Below, in pieces: positions 33,131-43,678 of a DNA stretch of 64,000 nucleotides. The DNA is taken from assembly GCF_932276165.1 (NCBI RefSeq), contig NC_064000.1:8184001-8248000 (forward strand), given 5' to 3'. Below the pieces are notes generated by a model. It searched no databases, had not been told where the DNA came from, and worked only from the letters and a program-made list of their open reading frames with translations. Every line of letters starts with the position of its first letter. The stretch's first letter is position 1. This DNA comes from Plutella xylostella. Lineage: Eukaryota; Arthropoda; Insecta; Lepidoptera; Plutellidae. Position numbers and translations under genes: made by a program.

Positions 33131-33458
33131 TATGTCTCTTGGATTATATTTATCATTATTGTTATTTGGCTTTCTATGATAAGTTTTTCCATATTTTGTT
33201 GTCAATGGATAAGTAGCTATTTTATTCGTTGGTTATAATAATTCATTCATTTCATTTAGTTAGGATTTCAATAACAATATTTAGATCCATGTTATCAAAG
33301 GTTTTCAAATTTATCCGACATAGGTAATTTAGACATAAACTTCACTTATGTGTTTCTAAATAATAATAAAAAGTGAAGACAACTTTTTCAAACTTATAAA
33401 TGAGTTTTTATTATTATAGCCATCATAATTTATTTTTTAATTCTTTCTTCTTTTTTGT

Positions 33459-36400
33459 TTACAGTAGCACAAGCTGCAGCAGCATGAGCGTGAGTGTGAG
33501 CAGCACGCCGCACAGCCGCAGCAGCAGCGCCGGCTGCACGGCGAACAGCCCGCACGCTGACAGCTTCTGGAACGTTCTAGACACACGCAGAATGTTCTTT
33601 CCAAGCTTGCGGTGCTCATCTGGAATATTTTTTTAAATATATAAAAAATTGATGAAGGTATTTTATACTGTCAAATTACGTTGATCATATAATTAAACAC
33701 TATAAAAATGTGTTATACTTACACGAGTGACGGTTAATTGTTTGTGTGCATAGACAAGCTGCTCTCAAGTCATTCATAGATTTGTAAAAAAATGCGCACA
33801 AGTAAGTTAAATACGAATTCAGGGCATGATTCATTAGGTTCATCATGGTGAAAAAATATACCACAGATGGCTGAAAAAAGAAATATTGACATGTTTATTT
33901 ATTATAAAAAACACAATAATGCTTAAAGGCCTCTACACACCAAAGCCGCTGACCCGGCGGCATAGCCCGGCGGCCTAGTGCCGGCGGGTTAACATAGTAC
34001 AAAATGAGGAATGATTGTACAAAATGAGGCCGGCGGGTTGAGCCGGCGGCCTGAGCTGCCGGGTCACCGGCTTTGGTGTGTAGAGGCCTTAACAGCTATG
34101 GCCAACACGCAATTATTGTTAGGTAGTACAAATTATATACAAAATGATATAAGTTTCTGAAAGTTATCCAGATTTGTTTTGAGCAAGAAGTCGTGGCAAT
34201 ATTTTTCTCCTTTGGAACCTATGTTCAAAATCCGCTAACCTTGATTTTTACCTTTTAGGGATAAGGCCTTGGCGTTTTATTTGAAAAAACCGAATGTTCC
34301 AATCCTGACATGTAGGTACCAATAGTTTATTAGGTACTCTCAAATATAGCGATCTCGAAGGCTTAAACGCTTGGTTCAAAACGTTTTTGCCAAAACTGTT
34401 GTAACTTTCTTGTCATGCTTATTCCAAATTTAGGTATCTACCTATTAATACCTAGTTTATAGAGACAAATAATTATTATAATAATAAAGAAAAATAATGC
34501 TTTACTAGGTACTTACTGGCGAAATTTTTGGGTCGTGATAAAGTACAATTTTGAGAGTCAAAAAACAAAGCAAAAACACTTTTACAAAACTGAGGAGAAT
34601 CTGAAATGACAAAACTAAAGTAAGAATATTGTCGTTTACAAATATGAATATAATCAAAACATTAGAAAAATTTATTCATTTTCATATTGAGTGGATGAAT
34701 ATGAAATTACCATAAGTCACCTCCACGCAAAATTTGGGAAATGGAGGTTTTTGTTTTCTCTATTATTTTAATGGTCATAGAACTTGCCCCGTGATTTTTT
34801 TTTTTTTTTTTTTTTTAGTAAATGATTATCACTCCACAGACTTTACGTCCGTGCCTTTTGAAGAGTGGTAATTTTTATGAGATAGTTTTTAATTCTTTTA
34901 TCTACTTTCTACTCGGTAAGGAAGTTTAGTTTATATATATTATCTTTTATATATATTTATTTTGTCTTTAGTTTATATATTCTTTCTTTTATATATATAT
35001 TGTTCTTTTTCTCTTTTTTTTTTCCACTGCTGGGGGAAAATCCACATGGACACCTGGGAAGAGGACCCAGGTAGTGTCGGGCGTTAACCGACTAAAAACC
35101 CCCAGCCGTGTATCTCATTATACAAGAAATGTCTTTTTTTTTTCTTTTTTTTTTTCCTTTTTTTTTTATTAATGGTTTTCAGAGTCACACTTACATTAGT
35201 AATGGCAACAAACTTAAGAAGGACAGGGCCAGTGCCAGCTTTCTTCGGAGAACTTAGTAGACACCTGGCAATGGCTCGGCCCCTCAGTCGTTATAGGTCA
35301 TGTTTTGCCTGATGTTAGTGTGTGACTCTGTTCTTAAAGATAACTTATTTTAATTGTTAGTTTTTTATAATAATTATATAATAATCAATTTGGCCTATAT
35401 TTTGCGCTCTTAACCAAAATTATATTTTATGTTTTATTCCGCCCCGTTATGCCTTCTTAACATTTCCCCAGAAAGTGCAATGACCTCTTCGTCTCGATTC
35501 TTAACTGCCATTTTTAGATTGTACTCGAGGATGCGTTTCTTTGGCGCTGTTATTGCCGTTTTAGCGAGGTTGCCGATAGCGTCCTCGGTGTCATCCGCAT
35601 AGTAGGTGCAGGTGGTGGTGTGCCTCGACAGCGCCACTACTGCGTGAGGTACGCTATCATGCAGCTTTATTTTATCTTTTGTTCTAATGATAATAACGGA
35701 TTCGTACGTCAATCCCTGTGCTTCGTGTATGGTTAGGACGCGTGAGCCCATTCCTTCACCATACCCTTGGCTGGTCAAGGTCTCTTTTTCTTCCTGTGTA
35801 TGCACCAGGAACAGAGTGTTGGTTTGGGATTTGGGAATTACTGCGTCTGTTAACCTTTTCAGCTGCAGGGATTGGATGCGCGCTGTGGCTGCGTATATGC
35901 CTGAGTATACTTCCTTTAGGGCGTATGCAACATCCATGGGGGAAATGAGGTCTGTGATTGGTGTCTGCCAGAATATCTTTTAATTCCGACTCCACCAAGT
36001 TCCTGTCTATCAGTGTCTCCAGATCATGTCTTGCAGCAAGAAAACGGGGGCAGTCCAGAATGATGTGCCATACCGATTCACTGATGTTGGGGTCGCAATC
36101 ACATCCAGGGCTTCCTTTAAGTTTGAATCTGTACAAATATTCTCCTATCCCCCCGTGTCCGGTCAGCATTTGTACGTGAGCGGGGGTCAATTTAGAAGTT
36201 CGCGTAATTCGGTATGCTTGGTTGACATCCGGTAGAAATTTACGCGTGACTGCTCCTGTACTCGAGGTCGCGTATCGATCTTGCCATTTTCGGACCGATT
36301 CCTCTCTGATCTTTTTTCTGACATAGGACAGGGGGACTTTGTCATAGTCGTGGGAGGTGCTGTGTAGTGCCGCTGTTTTGGCGAGCTCATCAGCTCTTTC

Positions 36401-39400
36401 GTTCCCGGCAGTTCCTACGTGCGCCCTCAGCCAGAACATTTGTATCTCTCCGCCATCGCTCACAGCCCTCGCAATGTTTTCCTTTATGCTTCTTGCCAGG
36501 GGGTGGCTGAGTTTCGGATTTTGGAGCAGATCGAGTGATGATCTCGAGTCGCTCAAGATGTTCACTTTTTTATCCGTGCTAGAGCTCACCAGTTTTGTTG
36601 CCCTGTGAAGTGCATAAAGTTCCGATTGGAAGACCGTGCACGATGGGTGGAGACCAAAAGTCTCGGACAGTTTTTCTTTGCCATCCTCCCACCAACTTAG
36701 GGCGGCGCCGACTTTTCCCTCTATCTTGCTTCCATCCGTGAAGATTTGGGAGCCGGTGTCCAGCAGGGTGGTGTTTTCAAGGATCTCGTACTTGGTAGAG
36801 GTAAGTGTGGACGGATGTGGTAAGTCCAAGTACCCTACATTCCGTTCGAGATCTTTGCCAGGTGGGAGGTAGTCAGCTGACAAGAGTTTTTTTGATTTGT
36901 ACAGATTTGCTGCCTCCTGTATTCTGAGATCGAGAGGCAGCAAGCCCGACAGTGCCAGTGCAGATGTGAGCGACACTGTTCGGTAGGCTTTACATATTTT
37001 TTGTGCGAAATCTCTTTGTAGCGAGAAAAGTTGTTTTTTGTTACTTTCCAGTTCGACGGCTTGTGACCAGACGCTTGCGGCGTATGTCATGATGGGCTCC
37101 ACTACTGCGATGTAGATTGTCCTCACAATTTCACCGTTTAGTCCCCAGGTTACCTTCGCTGCGCGTGCTAGCTGTTTGTGAATGTCTGCTGCCTTTTTAC
37201 ACTGAGCGGTTATGTGAGCTTTGAAAGTTAACCTGCGGTCTATGATGAGGCCCAACAGTTTTATTTCCTCTACGAGGTTTATCTTTGTACCAGCCATGAA
37301 TAGTTGGGGCAAATCGTATTTCAACTTCTTCGTTAACAGCATCGCGTTGGTCTTATGTGGTGCAAAGTTGAGTTTGTTGCGAGTTCCCCATTCCACTATT
37401 TTATCGAGTACTTTGTTAGCCGACACCTCTAGGGTTTTTACTGCTAGACCTGTGAAGACAAGGGCCACGTCATCTGCGAATGCTTGACAATACACTCCTT
37501 CAGCCTCTAGTTTGTGCAACAGTGAGTCGAGGATGATGTTCCAGAAAGTTGGTCCTCCTATGGAGCTTTGGGCACATCCCTTAGTGGTCCCCTTCTCACA
37601 TGCCGCTCGAGCGTAGTTGACCTTGATCTTTCGGTCACTGAGATATGAGCATACCATCTCGTACAGATTTTGTGGGCACCTTTTTTTTGCCAGTTGATGT
37701 TTTAAAGCGGGCCACCATGCGTTGTCGAAGGCGCCCTCTATGTCCAAGGAGATAAGTACAACAATTTTTTGGTGTTCATTCCCTCTCTTAGGTGTGCTAC
37801 AAGGTCATAGAGAGCGTCCTCGGTACCTCTCTGGGGCATAAAGCCGTACTGGTTTTTGTTGAGCGTCGGTAAGATATGCCACTGTAGGCGAGCGACCATT
37901 AGTTTTTCAACTATTTTTCCGAGAACTGAGAGTAGCCCTATAGGTCTGTAGGATTTTGGGTGCGTGTAGTCCTCTTTGCTAGCTTTCCGCAAGATCACCA
38001 CGTGCGCCGTTTTCCATTGCGATGGGAAGTGTCTAAATGATAAGCATTTATTGGCTATCGCCATAAACACCTCCCTCTCGCACTGGATGGCTGCGCCACA
38101 GATGTCGGCAGTGAAGCCATCGGGTCCTGGGGCTTTTTTTGGGTTCATTGCTTGTAGCGCAAGGTCGAGTTCCACAGTTGTAAAGGGTGGGTCGTTATCT
38201 CTTAGATGTTCCCGTGGTATTTCCTTGGTTTTTTCTCTCAGTTCCGCATGGAATGGTTGGTCGGTGCTTTCGGAGTCATCTGGGTAAAACGTCGTTGCTA
38301 GGAGTTCTGCTGACTGTTGTGGGGATAAAGTGTTGCCCGCAGTGTCTCTGAGGAGCATGTCTTCCTGCCTGCCTGAGGTTTTCTTTATCACCCTGTAGAT
38401 TTTGTCCCACATGCTTTCTTTTTCCTGAGTCGTGCAGAACTCCTTCCAGCTCTCTATTTGGGCTTTCTCGGCTTTTTCGGAGTATTCTTGTTTAGTTTTT
38501 TGGTATTCCGCTATGACATACGGCATTCTGCTTGCAGCAGCATTCCTTATTCTTCTTTTTTTCCTCAACACATCTTTTTTGAGATCTTCAAGCGACTTTG
38601 ACCACCACGGGGGTTTGGGTTCCCCTTTCCATTTTCCTGCGGTTGGGATGGACGTTTCGCAGGCTTCGTGGATGGCTTCAGTGTACGTTGAGATCATATT
38701 TTCAAGATCTTCTGGATTGTCACACTCTTGTACGGACGTGGTTGTGATATTTTTCTCAACCAGGAGGGATTTTAGTTTTGACGCAAATTTCGACCAGTTC
38801 GCCTTTTTGGTATTATACATACGCGTTGTGATTGGCTTTAGGTGTTCTAGTGCCTTTCCCGTTCGCAGTGTAAAGGTGATTGCGTTGTGGTCAGAAGTTA
38901 TTAAGTTTGCCTTTCCAGTCCTCGATCTTACCCAGAAGTGACGTGCTACAGGCGGTGACATCTACCGTACTTTTGCAGATTTTTCCATTTCTGTAGGTTT
39001 CGAAAGTTGGTGTGTCTCCTGTGTTGAGAATTTGGAGGTCAATTTCTGTTAGGAATGAGCTGTACGCCACCCCTCTGTCATTTTCCGAGACGCTTCCCCA
39101 CCAGTGACTCCATGCGTTAACGTCGCCTGCTACAATGAGGTTTCGCGTGTTCAATTTTTCGCAGAATGTTTTAGTCCTTTCAATGTATGGATCTATGTCC
39201 TGATCCCCCTCAAAGTAAACTGATACCAGGCCCAGTTTTGTCCCCCCTCCGATCGCCACGGCTGCTGCTTCGGTTTCTGTCACCAGCTGTGGATCGTGGA
39301 TTACCTCTAGCAAGTCGCCGAAGACGATGATGGCTGCCTTTACTGGCTTTTGTCGGTTTAGGGTACACTGGATAAGGCGTGTTCCTGGCTGTTGTTTCAT

Positions 39401-41068
39401 ATAGCCATGTTTTCCCACGTAGGGTTCTTGAACAAGAGCTATTGAAACTTTTGTCTCCATTGCCACCTGGTATAGTTCTGCGGTTGCCAGTTTAGACCTA
39501 TGCAGATTCACTTGAATTACGTTTAATTCATTGTTACGTGCTTCAATCACTTCCCGTGATTTAATCAGTTGACTTGTGACCTTAGGAATGTATTTTAATA
39601 AACAAATCCATTATAACTCTCATAGAAATGCGGAAATGTTAAAAAAACAGTTTGGACTTATAGCAATTTGATATGCCCATACAGGACTAATGCTGATTTG
39701 ATATGAATCTTAAGGACTTATAGTTGTTTGAATAATACCGATGAATATTTTTTAACGTTTTTATTTTACAAAATCAACTGGCTCTTTAAAAGTTATACAA
39801 AATGGAAGGTAAATAGGTAATAGAGGTAGAAAAAAATAAAACCTGGCCAAAACGTAGATACCTACTGTATATTCTTCCCGATAATGCCCTGTGCTTACTA
39901 CGAAAATGCTACGCGGGTTGGAAAAAAGGGGTTTTAAACTTACTTCGCCATAGTTTTCCTTACTTTCTTAGCTATAGTCTTCAACCTGTTTCTATTGCGA
40001 GCTCAACAATAACAATTTGATCCACATTTTCATTCATTTTAGTTAAAAAACACTAAGAGCGCAAACCACAACCACGAAATTCCCAGCAAGACTGACGCCA
40101 TGTTAAAAAATAACGTTCTGTGATTGGCCGCAATGGACTTGTTAGTATTTGAAATGCGAAACGTTGAGACTTAATCGGATTTGAAAAAAACTTACCTTTT
40201 TAACGGTTTTTTTCTCATGAATGCCTTACACTTATTGGATTTTGAAGGGAATAGTCAAACTGACATTATAACGGAGAACACGACCAAATCAAAAAGTCAA
40301 TTTTTCGGGTAGGTGGACATATGGCAGTTTGATATTCATCCACTCTTATTTACTAACCGCTACTTGAAAAAGCTTTTGAAACATGTGATATATTTGTAAA
40401 ATAGTTCTGAAAGTTGTCACATATTCACAGCACTCATTTTCAATACGTACAGCGATGGGATCTTGAAGAAATTTTTCAATACTTCTGATCCAATGTGCAA
40501 AAACACGCACCATAATGTTAAGAATACATAAACCATAAATCATATGAATATCAATAATTAAAACCATTCCAAGATAAAAGTTTCTCGAAAAACTCCCTGA
40601 ATACACAATAGACCATAAAAACAACACATTGAAAAGAAAATACGTTATCAACAGCAGCCAATTATTCCGTGCTAGCCCCGAGTACACTTCACTGCACTTT
40701 AGCGTCTTTATCACTTCTTGAAGTTTCCTTAACAGCATTACATTCAAATCACTGTGTTGTACATTCAATAATATCAGGACCACGTGTGATATGCAGCACA
40801 CGATTCGGAATATAATATTTATAGCTTGTTTTACAGTGATGATGTTCTGGTATATTGATACACAATACAAAATCATGGTAAACATCGCTACTAGGTACGA
40901 AAAATACTTGAATCTCGGTGAATGAGGCGTGACAAAATTATCCCGCACTCGATATCGTGGTACTAGCATAAGTGTTTGAAATAAATTCAGGGGTTTTAGT
41001 ACTTGGAGTAATTCAGGGTCGATGTGGTTGTCTATCAAATACTCTACTTTACTAGACCAAGCTGACAT
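33459..41068 (-). CDS. Gustatory receptor gene D (beta type), stretched by insertions
   Basis: Exons are 41068-40358, 34600-34517, 33870-33723 and 33619-33459 (TAA instead of the TGA of the other genes), in phases 0, 0 and 1; the product is 367 aa. All exons are open and all splice sites follow GT-AG, so the coding sequence appears intact although the gene spans 7.6 kb. Intron 1 contains a TIR element with an R1-like LINE and a viral helicase fragment inside it (34689-40345). Its left edge is only 12 nt inside the intron, so the donor reads GTTAGTAAATAA. Intron 2 contains a 162-bp TTAA MITE. Exon 1 is close to B and F. Whether a 5.7-kb intron 1 with poly(T) and poly(A) runs is spliced efficiently is unknown. 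Confidence 0.85.
33927..34088. mobile_element. GC-rich 162-bp MITE with TTAA target duplication
   Basis: It begins aggcctctacacaccaaagc and ends gctttggtgtgtagaggcc, flanked by TTAA at 33923-33926 and 34089-34092. Gene F has the uninterrupted site (gcttaacagctatggcc near 44317), so the insertion and TTAA duplication are shown directly. TTAA targeting is typical of piggyBac-derived elements. The whole element can fold, with repeated ccggcgg blocks, and is far richer in GC than its surroundings. Confidence 0.92.
35434..35983 (-). pseudogene. Endogenous viral fragment: SF1 helicase C-terminal part
   Basis: The minus-strand frame is open from 35983 to the stop at 35434, about 183 codons; its first Met is at 35937. 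It contains TIHEAQGLTYESV (motif V, about 35695-35733) and AVVALSRHTTT (motif VI, about 35611-35643). Upstream it has SPMDVAYAL and a TLFLVHT segment. The pair HEAQG.. and VALSRH is the signature of the superfamily-1 helicase of alphavirus-like positive-strand RNA viruses (virga-, nege- and kita-like groups). Cellular Pif1 or Helitron helicases have different motif V/VI wording. The ATP-binding N-terminal half, capping domain and polymerase are absent, so it is a fragment. The frame is clean, suggesting recent origin or retention. Confidence 0.8.
35970..39552 (-). pseudogene. R1-like LINE ORF2 with two frameshifts
   Basis: Three overlapping frames together make one ORF2. The endonuclease (39550-38891) has NVIQVNLHRSKLATAEL, VQEPYVG and DVNAWSHWWG. 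The next frame (38961-37738) has ITSDHNAITF and the RT start SYRPIGLLSVLGKIVEKL. The third (from 37747) has ISLDIEGAFDNAWW, AFADDVALVF, RNase H (IFTDGSK, SELYALHRA, LSDSRSSL, ERADELAK) and a C-terminal CDCDPNISESVWHIILDC knuckle. The breaks are single-base: one near 38910 in ggactggaaagg and one near 37765 in an A run (accaaaaaattg). The domain set fits the R1/I group of non-LTR retrotransposons. LINE homology fades near 35985 where viral sequence begins, so the true C-terminus may be missing. It cannot make a full protein as it stands. Confidence 0.85.
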
Positions 41069-41491
41069 ATTTATACTTTCAAGTTTATTTACAAAAAGCG
41101 TAAGGTTAAATACAAGACGTAATTTGTGAATCTTTTTATTTATCATGTCTTTGGCAGTCAATCTATTCTTTGCCCGACAAGGATTATTTCACATATTTTT
41201 TCTGTCATTATGTTCTCAATGTTCAATTGTTCGGTCTATTTCACAATGGGTAGTGTGGTTACGTAAATTGAAATTCATAGATTACCTTCAATTAAGGTAG
41301 TGTTCATTAAGTCTTATCAGATCAGAAAGTAATAAATAGGTACCGGACTTATCAACACCATCATATTTTAATGAATTGTGGTAAGTAAAAATATGATTAA
41401 GTACTTTTTAAAACTGATGAGTTTTAATTATTATCGTCATCACATTGGTTTTAAATTTCCATAGCTTTAAAGAGAAGTCCTTCTTCTTTTT

Positions 41492-43222
41492 TCACAGCAG
41501 CACGAGCTGCAGCAGCATGAGTGTGAGTGTGAGCAGCACGCCGCACAGCCGCAGCAGCAGCGCCGGCTGCACAGCGAACAGCCCGCACGCTGACAGCTTC
41601 TGGAACGTTCTAGACACACGCAGAATGTTCTTGCTGAGCTTGCGCTTCTCATCTGGAACAAAACATCAAACATGCATTTTTACTTTTTGCTCTGTACTTA
41701 TATTATCCGCTCCGATTGAATCGTGGGGGAAAGATTTGGCCCATCAGAATAATTATGATTTTCCCTGAATTTATGTCACTTTACAAAGAGTAGAGACAGA
41801 GACAACAATTTAAATATTGAGGTGGCTAAAACTTTAATTCTAATTATTAAAAAATGAGAGAACTAAGCCAATAATTTGGAACACAGAATTTTATGTTTTG
41901 AATGTAATACATTTTATACTCTACAAAATATACATACATGAATGATGGTCCAATGTTTGGGTGCACAGACAAACCATTCTCAAATGAGTCATTGATTGGT
42001 AGAAGGTTTCGCACAAATAAGTTAAGTAGGAGTTCAGGACATGGCTCATAAGGTTCATCAAAGCGAAGAAATATACGACAGATGGCTGAAAACAGTTTTA
42101 TTAAATTAAACAAACATAATGCAAGCACTACACTACGCAGGTAATCCAAGTAAATAATCTAAATATCCCAATGTGATAGGAAATATCGCAATAGAATTTG
42201 AATAAACCGATAAAGCAGCATTCATCATCATTAATTACCATGTTAAAAATGGTGTAAGGTTTTTGTGGTCACACAGAGAACTTACATGTGAATTATTTTG
42301 GTCATAGTAAACTACAATTTTGACAGTCAAGAAACAATGCAGAAAAACTTTGATAAAACTGAGGAGAATCTGAAAAAACGCAATCAGTATAATGTTGTTA
42401 GGTAGAAGTCCAGAGGATTTTATCCACACAAAAATATATAAAATAAAATAAAACAGGCAAAAACTAAGCTTTCGAAAATGTAAAATTAAGAAATAAAAAT
42501 ATACAAACCGATGCTTGAAAAAGCTTTTGAAACATTTGATAGATCTGTAAAATCATTCTGAAAGTTCTCATATAGTCATTGCAATCATTTTCATTACATT
42601 CAGTAAAAGGATCTTTAAGAAACTCCTCAATATTTCTGATCCAATATGCAAAAACACGAACCATAATGTTAAGAATACACACGGCATATATCATGTGCAA
42701 ATCAAAAATTACTATCATTCCAAGGTACACATTTCTCAAAGATTTGCCGGAATATGCGCGCGAACATAGATAATAAATGGTGACAAAAAAATAACTTATC
42801 AGCAACAGCCAATTATTCCGTGCCAGCCCGGAATACACTTCACTGCACTTTAACTTCTTAATCACTTCTTGAAGTTTCCTTAACAGCATGACATTCAAAT
42901 CACTTTGCTGTCTGTTCAGTACTATAAGGATCACGTGTGGAAAGCAGCACACTATTCTGAATAAATTATTTATAGCTAAAAAAAAGTAGTCAAAGAAATA
43001 CTGGCGTATTGATATAGAATACATAATGATGGTAAAAACCGCTACTAGATACGAAAAAATCTTGAATCTTGGTGAGTGGGGCGTGATAAAATTATCCCGC
43101 ACTCGATATCGTGGTACTAACATTAGTGATTGAAATAAATTCAGGGGTTTTAGTATTTGCACTAACTCAGGGTCTATGTGGTTGTCTATCAAATATTCTA
43201 CTTTACTAGATGCGGACGACAT
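41492..43222 (-). CDS. Gustatory receptor gene E (alpha type)
   Basis: Exons are 43222-42509, 42369-42286, 42085-41938 and 41652-41492 (TGA), in phases 0, 0 and 1; the product is 368 aa. It has no large insertion and so shows the ancestral alpha gene layout: intron 1 is 139 nt, intron 2 is 200 nt and intron 3 is 285 nt. It starts MSSASSK; an in-frame upstream ATG would add MVSLK but is not kept in C. It differs from A and C at a few sites, such as Pro for Ser in VCCFPHVILIVL. It serves as the empty-site reference for the insertions in A, C and G. It belongs to unit F-E. Confidence 0.92.
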
Positions 43223-43678
43223 TTTAAGTGACACCAAAAAATGAAAGATTTTCTCAATTTTTGATTCGTCTGTGTATATACTTATATTTTAAAGTTTTTT
43301 CAGACGAAGTTACATTACCAGTCCAGTGACGATTGATGTTTACCAAAGGCATTCCAATTTCAGTCATCAGAAGTGGTAATTTGTAAATTGTATGATTTAT
43401 TACTCACTTTTTTTATCAATCAATCTATGTCTCTTGGATTATATTAATCATTTTTGTTATTTGGCTTTCTATGATATTTTTTTTTTCAGTGGATAAGTAT
43501 TTCTTTCGTTGGTTTTAATAACTATTACCTACATTCACACTTATTAAATCAAAAGTTTCCAAAATCGGTCATATTTATAAACTTTATAATTATTTTTGTA
43601 CATGAGAGTTCTTATTATTATCGCCATCACATAGGTTTTCAATTTCTATAACTTCAAAATGTAATCCTTTTTCATTGT

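Larger units (their letters stand above)
34798..39552 (-). mobile_element. R1-like LINE / RNA-virus chimeric retroinsertion
   Basis: A 10-bp direct repeat, cccgtgattt, bounds the insert at 34788-34797 and 39553-39562. It merges at the left with a 22-nt T run (34795-34816), the poly(A) end on the minus strand. One pair of target duplications means the whole block entered as one cDNA. On the minus strand it holds endonuclease, RT, RNase H and a zinc-knuckle segment, then a viral helicase fragment (35434-35983), then about 600 nt of untranslated sequence. That last part has A-rich runs (35133-35168, 35004-35023) and inverted 11-mers cagagtcacac (35180) and gtgtgactctg (35320). The 5' end is truncated right at the endonuclease start. 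Confidence 0.85.
34689..40345. mobile_element. TIR element in intron 1 of Gr gene D, split by a LINE
   Basis: The left end gagtggatgaatatgaaatt and right end gtttgatattcatccactc are inverted partners over about 34 bp. Comparison with genes B and F places the insertion between ttttcatatt and atttactaacc, with only TT duplicated. Without the LINE and its target duplication (34798-39562) the element is about 0.9 kb. I see no transposase frame and cannot name the superfamily. Confidence 0.75.

Noticed and set aside
35434..35937. Helicase from a Helitron or Pif1-like cellular gene
   Set aside because: Motifs V and VI (HEAQG and VALSRH) match the alphavirus-like type, and no Rep domain or Helitron ends are nearby.
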